Below are positions 46,709-54,710 of a stretch of DNA of 64,000 nucleotides, piece after piece. How positions within the stretch are numbered: position 1 is the first letter of the stretch; each line of letters starts with the position of its first letter. The DNA comes from Microbacterium ureisolvens (GTDB lineage Bacteria; Actinomycetota; Actinomycetes; Actinomycetales; Microbacteriaceae): the NCBI RefSeq assembly GCF_019511645.1, contig NZ_JAEUAX010000005.1:303874-367873 (forward strand), in the 5' to 3' direction. The translations under genes and the position numbers were made by a program. A model generated the notes under the pieces. It was not told where the DNA came from. It saw nothing but the letters and a program-made list of their open reading frames with translations, and searched no databases.

Positions 46709-47490
46709 CGCACCTCCTCTGTTCGTGCGAGGGCCCCGCGCCCCGCCGCGATCAACTCACGGGTGTATGCGTCGACGGGAGCGTGGAAGATCTGATCCGT
46801 GGTGCCGGACTCGCGCACTTGGCCGTGGTAGAGCACAACGGTCTCGGAGCACATCTGGGCGACCACTCCGAGATCGTGCGTGATCAACAGGACCCCGCGC
46901 TCGCTTCCGGCAGTCGCACGACGCAGCAGGCGCAGGATTTGGGCTTGGACGGTGACGTCGAGGCCAGTCGTCGGCTCGTCAGCGATGAGGAGTTCCGGCT
47001 CGCTGGCGAGTGCCAGGGCGATCATCACGCGCTGGTTCATGCCTCCAGACAGTTGGTGCGGATACGCACGGCGGACGCGCGCCGGCTCGACAATGCCGAC
47101 GTCGCGGAACCATTGCTCGATGAGTGGAATCGCCTTCCCGCCGCGAGCGAGGTTGAGATGTGCGAGCAGGCGTTCGAACTGGTCGCCGATGCGCATGGTC
47201 GGGTTCAAAGCCGACCGCGCATTCTGGAAGACCATCGAGATCCCCGGACGGTCGACGAGCTTTCCTCGCTCGAGAAAGGTCCGTCCACCGATGCGCGCGG
47301 TGCCGTCGACAATGCGCATCGACGCCGGCAGGAGACCCGTCAGCGCGAGCGAGGTGATCGACTTTCCCGATCCGGATTCGCCCACAAGACCGACGATCCT
47401 CCCCGCCGGCACATCGAACCCGACGTCCTGGACGATGAGACGACCGGTCACCGTTGCAACGGTCAGACCTTCGACATGGAGAGCGGTCAT
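46705..47490 (-). CDS. Oligopeptide ABC transporter ATPase, OppD/DppD type
   Basis: A 261-residue ATPase with Walker A GESGSGKS (37-44), LSGGMNQR, Walker B ELLIADEPTTGLD and switch THDLGVV. It is shorter than typical OppD (about 330) because the C-terminal oligopeptide/iron-sulphur extension is missing after ALARTEEVR. It pairs with OppF. Start ATG 47490 overlaps the permease stop (ATGA). Third of the coupled opp genes counting from OppB. Confidence 0.93.
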   Translation of the reverse strand: MTALHVEGLTVATVTGRLIVQDVGFDVPAGRIVGLVGESGSGKSITSLALTGLLPASMRIVDGTARIGGRTFLERGKLVDRPGISMVFQNARSALNPTMRIGDQFERLLAHLNLARGGKAIPLIEQWFRDVGIVEPARVRRAYPHQLSGGMNQRVMIALALASEPELLIADEPTTGLDVTVQAQILRLLRRATAGSERGVLLITHDLGVVAQMCSETVVLYHGQVRESGTTDQIFHAPVDAYTRELIAAGRGALARTEEVR

Positions 47491-48341
47491 CGCAGGCTCC
47501 CTTCGAGGCGATCGCCGATCAGCTGGAAGGATGCGGCCGCAAGCAGAATCATCAGGCCGGGGAAGAACGCGATCCACCAATCTCCGAGGAGAACATCGCC
47601 CGAGCCCTCCGCGATCATGGCACCCCATTCCGCAGTCGGGGGCTGGACACCTACGCCGAGGAAGGAGAGACCGGCGATATCGAGGATCACCCAGGCGGCG
47701 ACGAGCGAGGCCTGCACGAGCGGCGCGCGGAACGAGTTCGGAAGGATGTGCTGCACAGCGCTCGTGACTGTCGCCGTGCCGGAGACCTTGGCCGATGCCA
47801 CGTAGTCTGTGCTTCGCACTTCCAGCGCCTGCGCACGCGTCAGCCGGATGAACTGAGGGATGTAGGCGATCGTTACGCCGATCGCGGCATACACCGCGCT
47901 GTTCCCAAGAGACGCGGTGATGATGAGCGCGAGCACGAACGCGGGGAACGCCATCATCATGTCGGTGATCCGCATGAGGATGTTGTCAAAGGTACCGCCC
48001 AACGCGGCACTGACCGCGCCGAGCAAGCTCCCGATCAGCAGGGCGCAGACGGTGACGGCGAGAGCGAGCAGGAGATCGATGCGAGCGGCCGCCAGCGTCC
48101 GAGCCAGGACATCCCGACCGTATGCATCAGTCCCGAAGGGGTGCTCCAGGGACGGCGGCATCCGAGTGATGGCAGGGTTGGCGACCTCTCCGGCCCCCAG
48201 CAGAACCGGTCCGAGGATCGCCCCCAGGACGAGGAGCCCGAGAATCACGCACCCGGCGATCATCCCCACGTTCCCGGTGCCCATCGGCATCGATATCAGC
48301 CGCAGCGTGCGCGTGCGGGGCGCAGATTCGAGCGTTGTCAT
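47487..48341 (-). CDS. Oligopeptide ABC transporter permease, OppC/DppC type
   Basis: A 284-residue permease with about six hydrophobic segments; HPFGTDAYGRDVLARTLAAARIDL (residues about 68-90) is the DppC hallmark, and the EAA-type loop is SAKVSGTATVTSAVQHILPNSF. It forms the channel together with OppB. Starts at 48341, overlapping the OppB stop by 4 bases. Part of the inner-membrane importer. Confidence 0.94.
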   Translation of the reverse strand: MTTLESAPRTRTLRLISMPMGTGNVGMIAGCVILGLLVLGAILGPVLLGAGEVANPAITRMPPSLEHPFGTDAYGRDVLARTLAAARIDLLLALAVTVCALLIGSLLGAVSAALGGTFDNILMRITDMMMAFPAFVLALIITASLGNSAVYAAIGVTIAYIPQFIRLTRAQALEVRSTDYVASAKVSGTATVTSAVQHILPNSFRAPLVQASLVAAWVILDIAGLSFLGVGVQPPTAEWGAMIAEGSGDVLLGDWWIAFFPGLMILLAAASFQLIGDRLEGSLR

Positions 48342-49357
48342 GCTGCCTTCCCATATTCGATGCGCGGGTCTGCCGCGGCGTAGAGGATGTCGATCAGCAT
48401 GTTGAGAAGGACGTAGATCGTTCCGACCAGCAGAGCAAATCCACGCAGCGCATTGAGGTCATGCTGCTGGAGAGCGAGGTACGCGTACTGTCCGATCCCG
48501 GGCCAAGAAAAGAGCTGCTCGATGATGATGTTGCCGCCGAGGAGGAACCCCGCCACGATGCCGACCGTCGTGAGCAACGGGAGCATCGCGTTGCGCACAC
48601 CGTCATGGAAGAGGATCGAGCGAGGCGAGTAGCCGAAGGAACGAGAGGTTCGCGCAAAGTCGGAGTCGAGCGCACGGTTGGTCGCGGCACGGAGCGCCTT
48701 GATGATGCTGGGGGAGGCGATGATTCCGAGGAGAAGCGCTGGCAGCGTGAGCATCCAGAGCGAGGCCAGCGCGAGGCCGATGTCACCGGTCACCAGGGAG
48801 TCGAGCACGTAACTTCCTGTCACCGCGGGCGGCGGGCTGAATCCGCGTGGCAGACGCCCGACCGGGTTCGGGAACACGTGCCACACGTTGCACAGCAGCA
48901 GGATTGCGAGCAGGCCGATCCAGAACGACGCCGTCGACGACGCGAGGATCGTGAAGCCGCGCGCCATGAAGTCTCCGAACTTGCCCCGCCATGCCGAAGA
49001 CGCGAGTCCGCCGATCGCCCCGATCAGCAGGGCAAAGATGAGAGCGAGAGCACTCAACTCCAGGGTGGCCGGCAGACGCTGCATCAGCTCGAGCATCACC
49101 GGCTGCCCGGTACGGGTGGAGTCACCCAGGTCGAAGCGGAAGATCCCTGCCAGATACGCGAACAGCTGCACGTGAATCGGCTGATCGAGCCCGAACTGTT
49201 GGCGGATCGCGGCGATCTGCTCCTCGGTGGCGTATTGTCCGGCGCGGACGCGAGCGGCATCGCCGGGGAGCAGCTGCGTCACCACAAAGATGACGAGCGC
49301 AATGCCCAGGATGCTCACGAACGCCGTGAGCGTTCGTCGAGCGATGAGCTGGATCAT
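48338..49357 (-). CDS. Oligopeptide ABC transporter permease, OppB/DppB type
   Basis: A 339-residue permease with six hydrophobic segments. It opens IARRTLTAFVSILGIALVIFVVTQLLPGDAA, the usual DppB start, and carries the cytoplasmic loop TSRSFGYSPRSILFHDGVRNAMLP and the C-terminal FSWPGIGQYAYLALQQHD. Start ATG 49357 is about 75 bp after the OppA stop and is preceded by GAGGA. Confidence 0.94.
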   Translation of the reverse strand: MIQLIARRTLTAFVSILGIALVIFVVTQLLPGDAARVRAGQYATEEQIAAIRQQFGLDQPIHVQLFAYLAGIFRFDLGDSTRTGQPVMLELMQRLPATLELSALALIFALLIGAIGGLASSAWRGKFGDFMARGFTILASSTASFWIGLLAILLLCNVWHVFPNPVGRLPRGFSPPPAVTGSYVLDSLVTGDIGLALASLWMLTLPALLLGIIASPSIIKALRAATNRALDSDFARTSRSFGYSPRSILFHDGVRNAMLPLLTTVGIVAGFLLGGNIIIEQLFSWPGIGQYAYLALQQHDLNALRGFALLVGTIYVLLNMLIDILYAAADPRIEYGKAA

Positions 49358-49432
49358 CGATCCTCCTCGGGTGGATTGGTCAGAAAGGGTGAGGTGGCGC
49401 GGCCGCCGCGGAGCCGGCGGCCGCACCGGGGC

Positions 49433-51037
49433 TCACTGTTGCAGTGTGAGGTACTGCAGTCGCAGGAATGTATCGTCGGGACGGGTGACACCGCCGACCT
49501 CGGGCGAGGTGAGCGAGAGGTTGTTGCGGGCGAAGAGGAAGGCCCACGGAGCGTCGTCAATCACAAGCTGCTGGGCCTGCTTGCCCAGGTCGAACCGCGC
49601 GGTCTCGTCAGCCTCGACCATCGCCTGATCCAGCAGGCTGTCCACCGCGGCGTTGCTGTACCGCGCGTAGTTCGTGAACTGCCCTGTGCGCAACAGGAAG
49701 TTGAGCTGGTAGACCGGGTCCTCACCCCACGAGTACCAGCTGTTGATGAAAAGCTCGGTCGTGCCATCCCCCAGTGCCGAGAAGTACTCCGCATCGGCGA
49801 GCTGGTCGACGGCCACCGTGATGCCACCGTCCTTCAGCGCACTCTGAATGAAGGTCGCCGACTTCACTGCGATCGGGTCCGAAGCCTGAACGGTGAGGGT
49901 GAGATTCAGATCGGACACGCCGGCATCGGCGAGCAGTTGCGCAGCGGCGTCCGGATCGGTGTCGTAAGCCTGCTTGTCACCGGTTTCGTCGAGTGCGCCG
50001 TTCATAGGGTACGGGTCGGCTCCGTATGCCGGCCCTGCGTAACCGGCCATGACCTCATCGCGCAGCGCCTGATACGGCACCAGAAGATCGATCGCCTGGC
50101 GCACGCGGACGTCCTGGAGAGCGGGAACCTGAGCGTTCATCCCCAGGTAGTTGATCCAACCGGATGCCGTGGTGATGACCTTGACGCTGTCGACGGACTC
50201 GGCCTCAGCCGCAAGGTCGGGCGAGGCGCCCAAGGCGATGTCGATAGAGCCATTCTGGAGCGCAAGGTAGGCCTGCTCGGCGCTCGGCTGGTTCTGGATG
50301 GTGACCGTCTCCGGCGAATCGCTGAGATCCGCGACCGTGTACTCCGGGTTCTTCTCCAGCACGATGTTCGTCCCGGGGGTCCGGTCGGATACCTGATACG
50401 GCCCCGAGGAGACGCCGCCTTCCGAGAAGTAGTCGGTCGCCCATTCCTCCGTGCTGTTCGCCTCGGCGTCGGCCTTGCTGAGGATGCCGAACGTCTGGAA
50501 CGAGAGGAACTTCTCCAGGAGAGGTGACTCGCCCTCCGTCTGCACGGTCACCGTCAGGTCATCGGTCGCGATGATTCCGTCAGCGGGGTCTGAGAAGCGC
50601 AGGTAGTCAGCGAAAATTCCCGTGTATCCGACGTCCGACAACGAACGCTGCAGCGTGTAGGCCACGTCATCGGCGGTGAGGTCGCTCCCGTCCGCGAACT
50701 TGAGGTCGGGTTTGACCGTGATGGTTAGCTCGGTGCCGTCAGCGGAGTACTCGACGGACTCCGCGAGAGACGGCTCGTACTCGTCGGTACCGACGAGTAC
50801 ACCGTCGTGGTCGGCGTACTTCTGGGTGAATAGTGTGCCGTAGATGTTGCTCACGACGAGGGTGGCGGTGTCGGTCTTGAATTGGGCAGGATCGAGGGTG
50901 TCGACGTCGCCGTAACCGATGATGATGTCGGTACTTGCCTCGTCGGGCTGCGCGGCTGCGCAGCCCGACAGGGCGATCGCAGCCGCTGCGACGAGCCCGA
51001 CTGCGGTCGTCGCAGTGCGTACGGGAGATTTCGTCAT
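49433..51037 (-). CDS. Peptide/nickel-type (SBP_bac_5) binding lipoprotein, OppA/DppA-like
   Basis: A 534-residue lipoprotein of the family 5 solute-binding proteins. The signal ends with lipobox ALSGC (Cys26), and the mature protein begins DIIIGYGDVDTLDPAQFKTDTA, with the family block ADGSDLTADDVAYTLQRSL near residue 120. It captures peptides or other amide/amine compounds outside the cell. Start ATG 51037 is followed by the signal and preceded by GGAG. It opens the transporter part of the operon. Confidence 0.93.
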   Translation of the reverse strand: MTKSPVRTATTAVGLVAAAAIALSGCAAAQPDEASTDIIIGYGDVDTLDPAQFKTDTATLVVSNIYGTLFTQKYADHDGVLVGTDEYEPSLAESVEYSADGTELTITVKPDLKFADGSDLTADDVAYTLQRSLSDVGYTGIFADYLRFSDPADGIIATDDLTVTVQTEGESPLLEKFLSFQTFGILSKADAEANSTEEWATDYFSEGGVSSGPYQVSDRTPGTNIVLEKNPEYTVADLSDSPETVTIQNQPSAEQAYLALQNGSIDIALGASPDLAAEAESVDSVKVITTASGWINYLGMNAQVPALQDVRVRQAIDLLVPYQALRDEVMAGYAGPAYGADPYPMNGALDETGDKQAYDTDPDAAAQLLADAGVSDLNLTLTVQASDPIAVKSATFIQSALKDGGITVAVDQLADAEYFSALGDGTTELFINSWYSWGEDPVYQLNFLLRTGQFTNYARYSNAAVDSLLDQAMVEADETARFDLGKQAQQLVIDDAPWAFLFARNNLSLTSPEVGGVTRPDDTFLRLQYLTLQQ

Positions 51038-51079
51038 TGTCTAGCTCCTCTTGCTCGGTGGTGCGTTCATTAAGGTGAA

Positions 51080-52069
51080 TCAGGCGATCGAGTCGGTGGT
51101 CGCGGCGAGGCCGAGCAAGCGCCCGGCCTCATTGATGTGGTCGGTGATGGAGCCGGCGTCGACGACGGGCATGAGCGCAACCTCGTCCGCCCCCGCGGCG
51201 CGAAGTGCCTCGATGGATGCGATGCAGGCTTGCGCGTCCCCGCAGACAGCGACGCTGTCGATCCACGCGTCGGGCATCTCGGATTCGAATCCGTCACGGC
51301 CGACTCGGTCGAGGATCGCGACGAGCTCGTCGCTGATACCCGCGGCATCTGTGAGCGGTGTCGGCCCCAACGACAGGTAGCCTGCGACCACGGGGCGGGC
51401 CGCGGCGCGAGCCTCCTCCGCCGTGGCGGCCAGCGAGAAGATGGCGAAGGCGGTGATCGATACGTGCCTGCCGTTCGGGGACGCAGCATCAATCGTTCGG
51501 CGCGCGCGCGCGACGAACTCAGGCGTCGAAAGAACCGACATGAGGACACCGTCAGCGACTTCTCCGGCAAGCGACGTCATTTTCGGGCCGGTAGCGCCGA
51601 TGTACACCTGCGGCGGCTGCGCCGGGGGAAAGGCCAGCGAGACGTCCCGGAAGGTGAAGCGACCGTCCCGCGAAACCGATTCGCCGTCGAAGAGCCGTCG
51701 CACTGCGTCAACGGAATCCCTCATCGTCGCTAGCGGTGCCGCGGGCACAATACCGATTTGCTCGAGCCACGCGGGCACTCCCGAACCGAGCCCGAGAATG
51801 AAGCGCCCCGGGTACGCGCCGGCGAGAGCGCCCGCCTCCATCGCTGTAAGGGCCGGATGCCGCACATAGGTGGGGAGGAGACCGATCCCGACTGAGATGG
51901 TCGTAGTTGTTCCGAGCGCGATCGCCGCGCCGGCGACACCTCCGGTGAAGAAGTAGTCCTCGGAGATCCAGATCGTGGAGAATCCTGAGGCCTCGAGCGA
52001 GCGAGCTGCCTGCGGAAGTGCGGCGGGAGGCAGGGTGCTGCCGAGAACGAATCCGACGCGAGTTGTCAT
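51080..52069 (-). CDS. LLM-class (F420/FMN-dependent) oxidoreductase, MER-like
   Basis: A 329-residue luciferase-like protein opening MTTRVGFVLGSTLPP, with SGFSTIWISEDYFF, YVRHPALTAMEAG (residues about 68-80) and GRFILGLGSGVPAW. It resembles the 20.4-kb LLM protein (same VRHPALTA block) more than the FGD group; the SDH motif of FGD is absent. It should bind F420 or FMN. Its start overlaps the DUF1028 stop (ATGA) and its stop lies 42 bp before oppA, so it is part of a coupled peptide-catabolic operon. Confidence 0.87.
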   Translation of the reverse strand: MTTRVGFVLGSTLPPAALPQAARSLEASGFSTIWISEDYFFTGGVAGAAIALGTTTTISVGIGLLPTYVRHPALTAMEAGALAGAYPGRFILGLGSGVPAWLEQIGIVPAAPLATMRDSVDAVRRLFDGESVSRDGRFTFRDVSLAFPPAQPPQVYIGATGPKMTSLAGEVADGVLMSVLSTPEFVARARRTIDAASPNGRHVSITAFAIFSLAATAEEARAAARPVVAGYLSLGPTPLTDAAGISDELVAILDRVGRDGFESEMPDAWIDSVAVCGDAQACIASIEALRAAGADEVALMPVVDAGSITDHINEAGRLLGLAATTDSIA

Positions 52070-53034
52070 GTGTGCTCCGAGACTGAGGGGCGGGACGATG
52101 AAACGCCGATGGGATCGGGGGGATCCGCAAGGTAGTGATGCCCCGGCTGGGGCAAGATGGCGACGGCGTGGAGCTGGTCGAGGTAATCTGCGTACGGTTC
52201 GCGCCTGTCCACCGCGCGGCGGAGAGCATGTCCGGCCTCGATGTCTCGCCCGGCGCGGGCGAGCAGGACACCGCTCCACATCAGCGGCTCCGGGTCATCT
52301 CCGATGACGCGGCCAGCGGAGTCGAGTGCATGCAAGGCGGCTGTGAGTTCGTCACCTGTCGTCGGCGTATCGCGCGAGAGCAGCCCTGGAGTGAACACCG
52401 AATCGGCGAAAACGCGGTGCGCACGACTGAGGACTGCCAAGCGCCGAAGCTCCGCAAGCGGCTCGACGGAATCATCGACCCGGATGTCGAGTACTCGCCC
52501 GTCCCAGATCCGCTTCCCCTGGACGCCGTCGACGATGACCATTGCCGCAGACATACGACCGCGCGCATCTCCCCCGGCGGCTTCCGCTGCGTCGAGAGCC
52601 GCTAGCATTCGGTCCGCCAGATCTCCCTGCGCATCCGTGTACGCCTGAGCCATCGCTGGAACGACCGCAGCGTTGGCGAGCATGTTGCCCAGCACGGCAA
52701 AGCCCTCGCCGACGACGTCCGCGTGATGCCCCACGCACCGGGCTCCCGTGAACACTCCGACCGCGCCTCGTGCATCGACGATCGCGACCTGCCTCAGCTC
52801 GGCATCGACATCCGCTGACTTGAGACGCGCCAGCACGCCCGGCGCCGTGCCGCCCCCAGACAACAGTGCGAGGCCATCCGGCCCGTACCCGGGTTCGACG
52901 AAAGACTGGGTCGCGACGGCACCGACGCCGGCCCGCCCCCACGTGACCACACGGCCGACGCCGAAATAGTGGGACGCGCTCGCGACCCCGAGCTGCCCAG
53001 ACGCGGCGTCGCGGGCGACGATCGAGTACGTCAC
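52066..53034 (-). CDS. DUF1028 family protein (Ntn-hydrolase-like)
   Basis: A 322-residue DUF1028 protein: MTYSIVARDAASGQLGVASASHYFGVG at the start, the GAVATQSFVEPGYGPDGLALL block and GFAVLGNMLANAAVVPAM in the middle; residues 230-300 form an extra helical part with AARAGRDIEAGHALRRAVDRREPY. DUF1028 is thought to have an Ntn-hydrolase fold, so an amidase role is possible but not shown. Start GTG 53034 overlaps the alpha/beta hydrolase stop; stop overlaps the LLM start. Commonly found with amino-acid and pyrimidine/amide catabolic genes. Confidence 0.85.
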   Translation of the reverse strand: MTYSIVARDAASGQLGVASASHYFGVGRVVTWGRAGVGAVATQSFVEPGYGPDGLALLSGGGTAPGVLARLKSADVDAELRQVAIVDARGAVGVFTGARCVGHHADVVGEGFAVLGNMLANAAVVPAMAQAYTDAQGDLADRMLAALDAAEAAGGDARGRMSAAMVIVDGVQGKRIWDGRVLDIRVDDSVEPLAELRRLAVLSRAHRVFADSVFTPGLLSRDTPTTGDELTAALHALDSAGRVIGDDPEPLMWSGVLLARAGRDIEAGHALRRAVDRREPYADYLDQLHAVAILPQPGHHYLADPPDPIGVSSSRPSVSEHT

Positions 53035-53825
53035 GTCACAGCCTCCACACGAGCGAGATGCTCTCGCAGGATCCGGACGGCGACATCGGGCGCCTCCAGC
53101 ATCGGGAGGTGCCCCAGGCCGGGCAGTGAGATGTAGTCCCCGCCAAGGCTGCGCGCCATCTCACGTCCCTGCGAGGGAATGCAGGTGAGGTCGAGGTCCC
53201 CCGTCGCGACCGTGACCGGGCAGGCCACCGCGTCGACACGGTCTCGAATGTCTGCGCCCGCTGCGGCAATCCACACGGCGCGCACGTGATCGGCGGTATT
53301 GGGATTGGTGGTAGCGAGCGTCTCGTCGATGATCACCTGCGCCGTGTTCGGCGCCAGGGCCGAAGCGGGGATGATCTCGGTGAACATGTCGTTCACGCTG
53401 CGGTGCTCGAGAGTTGACAACACGGCTGCAGCGTCCGGGTTCGGGCTGTGCAGCTGACTGCCGAACGCAAGGACGGACGCGATCCGATCGGGCGAGGTCG
53501 CCGCGAGGTATGTCGCGACGGCACCGCCGAGCGACCCGCCGATGGCGTGGAATACACGCACGCCCGCCTCGTCGGCGGCATCCAGGCAGTCCTGAGCCCA
53601 CAGCGAGATGTCGTACTCGCTCGCCGTATCGGAGTCGCCGAATCCGCGGAGGTCCGGAACAACGGAGAACCTCTCGCCCGCGATCGCACACACAACGCGG
53701 GTCCATGCCGCACCGCGGAGGTTGACGGGGTGGATGAACAGCAGCGGCGTCGGTTCTGAGTCAGCAAGGCCGTAGGTGTTGACGGCCAGCCGCCCCTCCG
53801 GCCGGTCGAGCACGAAGCGGGTCAC
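53031..53825 (-). CDS. Alpha/beta-hydrolase
   Basis: A 264-residue alpha/beta-hydrolase with nucleophile elbow IGGSLGGA (Ser near residue 97), oxyanion region HPVNLRG, acid in ATGDLDL and His in LPGLGHLP. Similar to beta-ketoadipate-enol-lactonase and 3-oxoadipate hydrolase-type proteins. Start GTG 53825 overlaps the SnoaL stop. It acts in the cytoplasm on an ester, lactone or enol-lactone intermediate of the pathway; substrate unknown. Confidence 0.88.
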   Translation of the reverse strand: MTRFVLDRPEGRLAVNTYGLADSEPTPLLFIHPVNLRGAAWTRVVCAIAGERFSVVPDLRGFGDSDTASEYDISLWAQDCLDAADEAGVRVFHAIGGSLGGAVATYLAATSPDRIASVLAFGSQLHSPNPDAAAVLSTLEHRSVNDMFTEIIPASALAPNTAQVIIDETLATTNPNTADHVRAVWIAAAGADIRDRVDAVACPVTVATGDLDLTCIPSQGREMARSLGGDYISLPGLGHLPMLEAPDVAVRILREHLARVEAVT

Positions 53826-54376
53826 GGCGACACCACCGAGAAGGTCTCATGGCCGGGAACGGTTCCCAGGCCCCTCTCTGCACTGGTGTCGCCGGCAGAC
53901 GGGCGGGGCTCGTCAGCCGGCGGGATCGGCGAGCAGTGAAAGTGCCACATCGTCCACCGCGGATTCCCGGCGCCGTCGTCGCGCTTGTACACCTCGGTTG
54001 CGCGCATCCGGATCTCGTCGGGGAACGACTGCTCCGACTCGCCGATGACGAGCAGCTCACCGTCGTCCCCCACCTCACGGAGCTGGCGGCTCGGGAAGAC
54101 ACCCTCGGCGACGATGTAAGCGAGATCTCCTGAGACGTCGAGACGCATGATGTGCACCTCGGGCATGCTGATGACAAGTCGGCTCCGGTACCACTCCCAC
54201 AGCGCCGTCTTCTCTTCGATGCCGAAATACGGATGCCCGTTCAGGTTGAACATCAGGTAGGCGTCACCCGTGGGGAACACCCGGCGCATCCTTGGGACGT
54301 CCAGCCCGGCATTCGCCTCCCACCAGTCGCGGTGGAGGTTGAGGATGGTCTGCTCATCGGCGGTGAACTCTCGCAT
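53822..54376 (-). CDS. SnoaL/ketosteroid isomerase-like protein
   Basis: A 184-residue NTF2-like protein (ILNLHRDWWEANAGLDVPRMRRVFPTGDAYLMFNLNGHPYFG in the first half; WTMWHFHCSPIPP near the end). Similar folds serve as isomerases, dehydratases or cyclases; a missing or present catalytic Asp cannot be decided. ATG 54376 is the first gene of the 10-gene coupled unit and lies opposite a divergent LacI gene, behind an operator-like palindrome at 54467. Confidence 0.8.
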   Translation of the reverse strand: MREFTADEQTILNLHRDWWEANAGLDVPRMRRVFPTGDAYLMFNLNGHPYFGIEEKTALWEWYRSRLVISMPEVHIMRLDVSGDLAYIVAEGVFPSRQLREVGDDGELLVIGESEQSFPDEIRMRATEVYKRDDGAGNPRWTMWHFHCSPIPPADEPRPSAGDTSAERGLGTVPGHETFSVVSP

Positions 54377-54466
54377 GGATGTTCTTTCTGCTCTATTGGT
54401 GGGCGGGGGCCGGCATCCACGCAGAGCGTGACTGTCGCTGGCATCGTCTTTGAGGCGGCGAACTCG

Positions 54467-54485
54467 AATGTAATCCAATTACATT
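54467..54485. promoter_or_regulatory. AATGTAAT-N3-ATTACATT inverted repeat, operator candidate
   Basis: Perfect 8-3-8 palindrome; an extra A in the right flank interrupts the otherwise extended symmetry (CGAATGTAAT...ATTACATTTCG). TGTAA/TTACA half-sites resemble those used by GntR- or TetR-type regulators. The minus-strand peptide operon starts about 90 bp away, so it is a likely operator for that unit; the regulator is unknown. Confidence 0.6.
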
Positions 54486-54640
54486 TCGACGTAGTTCCTC
54501 GGGTGTGTCAAGTATGTAACGCGATTTCACGGACCCGATTCGCCCGATGCGGCGGGCCCCCGCTACATGTTGACCGGCCCACAATCCCCCCACGAGGCAG
54601 CTTCAGCAACCTTCAGCAGACAGGCTTCCTCACGATGGAC

Positions 54641-54658
54641 TTAACGTTGCTTAACGTT
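54641..54658. promoter_or_regulatory. Two TTAACGTT sites one helical turn apart, probable LacI operator
   Basis: TTAACGTT at 54641-54648 and 54651-54658, each with an AACGTT palindromic core, exactly 10 bp apart and 53 bp upstream of the lacI start codon. LacI/GalR operators commonly have central CG flanked by A/T symmetry. Likely autoregulatory operator. Confidence 0.55.
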
Positions 54659-54710
54659 CTGCCCGCTCGTACCGTGAAGGCCAACTCGTTGCCGAACCCT
54701 GGAGACCGCG

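Larger units (their letters stand above)
54377..54710. promoter_or_regulatory. Divergent intergenic region between the peptide operon and lacI
   Basis: 334 bp that are richer in A+T near 54460-54500 than the surroundings. It holds an AATGTAAT/ATTACATT palindrome at 54467-54485 and two AACGTT-centred sites (54641-54658). The former lies about 90 bp upstream of the SnoaL start, the latter about 60 bp upstream of lacI. No -10/-35 boxes can be called confidently. Confidence 0.55.

Noticed and set aside
48335..50527. Open frame of more than 700 codons opposite oppB/oppA
   Set aside because: Antisense shadow; the minus-strand opp genes explain the region and the frame has low-complexity charged sequence.
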